Of a stretch of DNA of 64,000 nt, positions 59,351-64,000 are shown piece by piece (within the stretch, counting starts at the first letter, position 1; every line of letters begins with the position of its first letter). The DNA lies in contig JALFYY010000024.1 of assembly GCA_022783865.1 (NCBI GenBank), forward strand, positions 55,229 to 119,228, given 5' to 3'. This DNA comes from Bacteroidales bacterium (GTDB lineage Bacteria > Bacteroidota > Bacteroidia > Bacteroidales > Paludibacteraceae). A model generated the notes under the pieces. It saw only the letters and a list, made by a program, of their open reading frames with translations. It did not search any database and was not told where the DNA came from. The position numbers and the translations under genes were made by a program.

Positions 59351-61300
59351 ATGAAAGCACAACATCTTTTCCTTGCTATGGCAGCCATGGCGCTCGCAAC
59401 GGCAATGCCTGCAAAAGCAGCCGGCAAACTAACAGGAACCGTTATCGGTACGGAGCTGTCGGTGGATTACAGCAACAACAGCGCTTCCACCACTGTCAAC
59501 ACGGCGGCAATGGCGCACGACGGCGACCTCTCAACCTATTTCGCTTCCTACGACCGGCAATACACATGGACGGGGCTCGACCTGGGCAGTCAGTTCGTTA
59601 TCACCAAAGTGGGATGGTCGCCCCGCAACGACAGCAAAGGCGAAGAGCGCGTTGTGCTCGGTATGTTCGAAGGCGCTAACCAAGCGGATTTCATGGATGC
59701 CGTGCCGCTCTATCTCATCACAGAGAAAGGCAAGATCGGGCAGATTTCGTATGCCGATGTCAATTGCTCCCGCGGCTTCCGTTACGTACGCTATGTTGGT
59801 CCGGAAAATGCCCGCTGCAACATCGCCGAAGTGGAATTCTACGGCAATCCAGGTGCCGGCGACGACTCGCACCTGTGGCAAATAACCAACCTGCCTACCG
59901 TCATCATCAATACCCGGAACGCCGAAGCACCCTACGACAAAGAGCACGACATCGTGTCGAACATCATCGTCATCTCAGAGAACGGCAGCAACATATTGGA
60001 GAAGACCGGCACATCGCGCCTGCGTGGCAATGCATCGATGCAATTCCCCAAAAAGCCCTACCGCATCAAGTTCGACAAGAAGCAGCAACTGCTCAACGCA
60101 CCTGCAACTGCCAAGAAGTGGACACTCATCAACAACTACGGCGATAAGTCGCTCATGCGCAACATCGTGGCTTTCGAGGCGAGCCGCCGAAGCGGATTGG
60201 AGTACACTCCGTTCTGCCAATCGGTTGACGTGGTGCTCAACGGCGAATACAAGGGCAACTACCAGTTGTGCGACCAGGTGGAAGTGAACGCCAACCGTGT
60301 GCCCATTATCGAAATGGAGCCTACCGACATCGCCAACGAAGCCCTTACAGGAGGTTATTTCATCGAAGTGGACGGATATGCCGACCAGGAAATCTCGTGG
60401 TTCAACTCGGCACGCGGCATTCCTGTCACCATCAAATCACCGGACGAAGACGCAATTGCGCCCATGCAAAAAAACTACATCACCGGCTATTTCAACAAGA
60501 TGGAAAACCTGGTGTACATCACGCAGGGCAACACTTCGGAGACCTATTCCGACATTGTGGATATCCCCTCGTTCCTCAAACTGTTCCTCGTGGGCGAGTT
60601 CTCGGGTAACACCGATACCTATTGGAGCACCTATATCTACAAACACCGCTCCGACCCGAAGATGTATTTCGGTCCGGTATGGGATTTCGACATCGCCTTC
60701 GACAACGACAACCGCACCTATCCCATCCTCAGCAAACCCGACTATGTCTATCGTTCAGGAGGCTCGTCGGCTGGCTCGATGAACACTTTCGTGACGCTGC
60801 TCATCAACCGCCCGGAAGTGAAAGCGCAGTTGGAGAAAGAATGGCAGACAATGCGCGACAAGCAAAACTTCACGGCAGAGAGCATGTGCGCCTACATCGA
60901 CAGCATTGCAGACGATCTGGACGCTTCGCAACGCCTCAATTTCCTGCGTTGGCCCATCTTGGCGCAATATGTTCACATGAACCCTGTTGCATTCCGTACC
61001 TACGGGGAATATATCAATACGCTGAAGAACTATGTGACAGGACGGATCCAATGGCTGGACAAGAAACTCAATTATGTGCCTGCCCCGTCGGGCCTTGAAA
61101 CTACGGCAACCGCTGCCGTCTCGGTCTTTGCACAAGCCGATGGCACATTGGTCATCAACGGAAGCGACAAGGCTTATGATGTGTACGACGCTTCGGGCAG
61201 ACGTTGCCTGACCGGTTCTTCAGAGTCGCCTGCACGCTTGGCAATGCACGGCATGTACATCGTGCGCATTGAAGGACAAAACATCAAGATTGTATTCTGA
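59351..61300 (+). CDS. CotH-like secreted protein with discoidin (F5/8 type C)-like N-terminus and T9SS-like tail
   Basis: 649 aa; DGDLSTYFASYDRQYTWTGLDLGSQFVITKVGWSPRND; LRGNASMQFPKKPYRIKFDKKQQLLNAPATAKKWTLINNYGDKSLMRN; C-term YDVYDASGRRCLTGSSESPARLAMHGMYIVRIEGQNIKIVF. Confidence 0.9.
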   Translation: MKAQHLFLAMAAMALATAMPAKAAGKLTGTVIGTELSVDYSNNSASTTVNTAAMAHDGDLSTYFASYDRQYTWTGLDLGSQFVITKVGWSPRNDSKGEERVVLGMFEGANQADFMDAVPLYLITEKGKIGQISYADVNCSRGFRYVRYVGPENARCNIAEVEFYGNPGAGDDSHLWQITNLPTVIINTRNAEAPYDKEHDIVSNIIVISENGSNILEKTGTSRLRGNASMQFPKKPYRIKFDKKQQLLNAPATAKKWTLINNYGDKSLMRNIVAFEASRRSGLEYTPFCQSVDVVLNGEYKGNYQLCDQVEVNANRVPIIEMEPTDIANEALTGGYFIEVDGYADQEISWFNSARGIPVTIKSPDEDAIAPMQKNYITGYFNKMENLVYITQGNTSETYSDIVDIPSFLKLFLVGEFSGNTDTYWSTYIYKHRSDPKMYFGPVWDFDIAFDNDNRTYPILSKPDYVYRSGGSSAGSMNTFVTLLINRPEVKAQLEKEWQTMRDKQNFTAESMCAYIDSIADDLDASQRLNFLRWPILAQYVHMNPVAFRTYGEYINTLKNYVTGRIQWLDKKLNYVPAPSGLETTATAAVSVFAQADGTLVINGSDKAYDVYDASGRRCLTGSSESPARLAMHGMYIVRIEGQNIKIVF

Positions 61301-61334
61301 CAACACGCTTTCCGGCACATCTTGTGCAAGAACA

Positions 61335-61372
61335 AGAGGATATATGCCCACCGGTGTATATCCTCTTTTTTA
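61335..61372 (+). terminator. Intrinsic terminator after the CotH-like gene
   Basis: AAGAGGATATA..TATATCCTCTTTTTT. Confidence 0.88.
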
Positions 61373-61476
61373 TGGTGCCGGTTCACCTGTTCCACTCCCA
61401 CAAATCCCGGTGCTTTCCAACAGCCTTCATACCAAAAATTGCCGCCTTATTTTACCGAAGGTTTCCTTTTGGTTTC

Positions 61477-61509
61477 CTTTAAGGATACCTTAGGGATACT
61501 TTAGGGATA
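61477..61509 (-). repeat. 11-bp tandem repeat (reverse of TATCCCTAAAG) x3
   Basis: ctttaaggata|ccttagggata|ctttagggata. Confidence 0.9.
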
Positions 61510-61530
61510 GCCTGCCTATACCGCTCCATT

Positions 61531-61574
61531 TCTACAACCCTTGTACAATCCTTCTATAACCCTTGTACAATCCC
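61531..61574 (+). repeat. 11/22-bp-period repeat (4 x 11)
   Basis: tctacaaccct|tgtacaatcct|tctataaccct|tgtacaatccc. Confidence 0.85.
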
Positions 61575-61703
61575 TCACTCGTTATGCAAGACTATGCTGT
61601 TGCAAAAACAAACCATTTATCAGGTTTCTCACAAGAAGACTTATAAATATCATAGCAAGATTTGCCTTTGGCTGTGCAGTCAACTATGAATGAATAGTTT
61701 CCT

Positions 61704-62174
61704 CTATTCATGATGATACGGTTCGCCACGCAGAATAGTGCACGCACGATAGATTTGCTCCACAAAAAGCAGACGGATCATCTGGTGCGAGAATGTCATT
61801 TGCGAGAGCGATATCTTGCTTTCCGCACGGCTGTACACATCTTCTGAAAAACCGTACGGACCGCCTACCACGAATATCAGATTCCGACCCGCCGACATCC
61901 ACTTGTTCAACTGCGCCGCAAAGTCAACACTGCGGTATTCCTTGCCGTGCTCGTCCAGCAAAATCAGCCTGCTACCGGCATCCGCCATCGCAAGAATCTG
62001 TTCGCCTTCCCGCTGCTTCTGCTCGTCCATCGACAGGTTCTTCGCATTACGGAGCTCGGGAATCACCTTCAGTTCAAACGGCACATAGTGTACCAAACGC
62101 TTCTGATACTCCTCTATCAACGCCTGCAAACGCGCATCCGTTGTTTTGCCTACCACTAACAAACTTATCTTCAT
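61704..62174 (-). CDS. rlmH: 23S rRNA (pseudouridine(1915)-N3)-methyltransferase RlmH
   Basis: 156 aa; LILLDEHGKEYRSVDFA, FVVGGPYGFSEDV, SLSQMTFSHQMIRLLFVEQIYRA. Confidence 0.97.
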   Translation of the reverse strand: MKISLLVVGKTTDARLQALIEEYQKRLVHYVPFELKVIPELRNAKNLSMDEQKQREGEQILAMADAGSRLILLDEHGKEYRSVDFAAQLNKWMSAGRNLIFVVGGPYGFSEDVYSRAESKISLSQMTFSHQMIRLLFVEQIYRACTILRGEPYHHE

Positions 62175-63538
62175 TCCGTCAGTACCAAAACGTTGTCATT
62201 ATCCAAACGGACACGCAGCCACTGCTGCAAACGCACCATATCCACCGATTTCAGATCCGCATCATCTGACGGATGCAGCACTATTACCACCTGCGTCGTC
62301 AGTTCACCCGTATCCGCAGGTACCAATCGTCCGCGGGCAATAGTAACATCCTGTATGGCAGGATATTGCGAACGCATCTCTTGCGCAATCTGTGCAAACG
62401 GCAAGCGGTTGTCCTCGTAAGCCGTAATCTGTTCTTCCAGTTCTTTGATACGTTCGTCACGCTGACGCAACTGCTGCTCGTTGTTTTCGAAAATATCTTT
62501 GATAATCTCCTGCTCGTTAATCGGTTTCACTTCCATCACGGCATCCTCGCGCAGCACTATCTGATTCTGACGGAAACCGTATTCTTCGGCACGTTCCAAC
62601 AGACTCTGACGCTCGCTATCCGACAGTTTGTCACCGGCAAGAAACAACTCTATATTGGCGTTTTTGCCCTTGTTATTGATATGCGACTCATAGACATAGG
62701 TCTTGCCGATGGTACGGTTGGCTGTGATAAAGCGATTTGCATTCCTGCGGAAGTTATTGTCTTTCACCACCGTATAAGCCGTATAGACACTCGGTATAAT
62801 CATGATAATGATAGCGATAGTGATGTATCGTGTACGGCGGCGCTGACTTGCCTCATCATCGACTTTCACAATCGGAAAACGCATGTATTTGACCATCAGG
62901 AATGTTGCCAAAGCGATGAAAACGCTGTTGATAAAGAAGAGGTAAAGCGCACCGACAGTATATTGCAGATTGAGTTGGGAGATACCGTAGCCCACCGTAC
63001 AGAGTGGCGGCATCAAGGCGGTAGCAATCGCCACACCCGACATAACCGTACCCTTGTCTTTACGCGATATTTCCAATATGCCCGCTATACCGCCGAAAAG
63101 GGCAATCAGCACATCGTAGATAGTAGGGTTCGTGCGTGCCAGCAATTCCGTTGGCGATTCCATATCCAACGGCGAAAGCACGAAATAGACCGTTGCCACC
63201 AAAATACTGATTGCCACCATCACCGCCCAGTTCTTTAGCGAAGAGCGCAACAGATCCACATCGTTCGTACCCAGACTGAGCCCTATGCCGATAATAGGTC
63301 CCATGAGCGGTGAAATCAACATAGCACCGATGATGACTGCTGTGGAGTTGACGTTCAAGCCGAGCGAAGCGATGAAGATAGCGCACATCAGGATGACCAC
63401 ATTGGGGCCGCGGAACGGGATATTTTGCCGGATATTGTCGGTTGCGGCAGCGATATTGATATGGTCGGATATATTCACCAGTGCTTTCAGATAATCCAAC
63501 AAATTGTGCATTTGTTGCTTGAATTTACTCATCGCCAT
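62171..63538 (-). CDS. DUF389 membrane protein
   Basis: 455 aa; IASLGLNVNSTAVIIGAMLISPLMGPIIGIGLSLG..GVAIATALMPPLCTVGYGI; 4-nt overlap with rlmH. Confidence 0.92.
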   Translation of the reverse strand: MAMSKFKQQMHNLLDYLKALVNISDHINIAAATDNIRQNIPFRGPNVVILMCAIFIASLGLNVNSTAVIIGAMLISPLMGPIIGIGLSLGTNDVDLLRSSLKNWAVMVAISILVATVYFVLSPLDMESPTELLARTNPTIYDVLIALFGGIAGILEISRKDKGTVMSGVAIATALMPPLCTVGYGISQLNLQYTVGALYLFFINSVFIALATFLMVKYMRFPIVKVDDEASQRRRTRYITIAIIIMIIPSVYTAYTVVKDNNFRRNANRFITANRTIGKTYVYESHINNKGKNANIELFLAGDKLSDSERQSLLERAEEYGFRQNQIVLREDAVMEVKPINEQEIIKDIFENNEQQLRQRDERIKELEEQITAYEDNRLPFAQIAQEMRSQYPAIQDVTIARGRLVPADTGELTTQVVIVLHPSDDADLKSVDMVRLQQWLRVRLDNDNVLVLTE

Positions 63539-63548
63539 AGTTCTTTTT

Positions 63549-63614
63549 GAGCTGTTTTTGAGGTTGTTATTAAATCGTTATTGAGTTGTTTTTGAGTCGT
63601 TATTTGAGTTCTTA
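63549..63614 (+). repeat. Degenerate 11-bp-period repeat (TGAGTYGTTWT-like, 6 units)
   Basis: gagctgttttt|gaggttgttat|taaatcgttat|tgagttgtttt|tgagtcgttat|ttgagttctta. Confidence 0.7.
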
Positions 63615-63779
63615 TTTGTTGTCCTAACTTTGCAGCATTCCAATAATGAAGAATCCCGCTGCAAAGATACAGAAAAATTAACAAATACCATACCAAGCAT
63701 GTATTTCCTAACAACATTTGCCTTATCCTTATACCGAATCTTTCTATTACAGAAATTCTCTGTTACCAACACAAATAAA

Positions 63780-63811
63780 TTTGGATACATAGTAAAAAAC
63801 ACGTATCTTTG
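63780..63811 (+). promoter_or_regulatory. Bacteroidetes-type promoter near the right edge (TTTG-N20-TATCTTTG)
   Basis: TTTG 63780-63783, 20-nt spacer, TATCTTTG 63804-63811. Confidence 0.7.
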
Positions 63812-64000
63812 CAAATAAATTTCAAACATTATATGTCAGAACAAAAGGCTACTAATAATCAATAGTCCGTTAAAAATTTGACTTTATATATGTTGCTAAG
63901 CGGACGCTTTGAGTCCGTAAAGCAAGAGATCTTTGAAATAGTGTGCTTTTAGCCCTTGATTTTTGTGCACGTTCGGTAAATTGCCAAACATGGATAAAAA

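Overview
A 64 kb chromosomal window from a member of the Bacteroidales. Taxonomy is inferred from TAnnTTTG-type promoters, many type IX secretion (T9SS)-like C-terminal tails, and gene content. Most of it is housekeeping: tRNA-Phe, sodB, serS, rplU-rpmA, ybeY, pnp, tamB-like, yifB/comM-like, uvrB, trmN6-like, rlmH. There is also an AcrAB/OprM-type RND efflux operon, a sigma-54 response regulator and an NtrY-like kinase, a GGGtGRT/NifU-like gene pair, and several large secreted proteins including two CotH-like proteins. I did not find a CRISPR array, prophage, transposase or recognisable defence island. The most unusual signal is intergenic. (1) At least ten intergenic loci carry short tandem repeats with an 11-bp period but different unit sequences, some shared between distant loci. 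(2) A dispersed family of about eleven palindromic hairpins has conserved outer arms and a CTCTACA tail but interchangeable self-complementary cores, and often occurs in pairs 44-57 bp apart. (3) Both element types are joined in one composite element present as two near-identical inverted copies at about 33.2 kb and 49.6 kb. Other items worth checking are an orphan secretion-tail coding fragment near 45.8 kb, a HAD-HD fusion, a His-rich ArsG/DsbD-like permease, a long rplU leader, and a promoter plus 10-codon ORF at the right edge. All family assignments come from reading the sequence; no database search was run.
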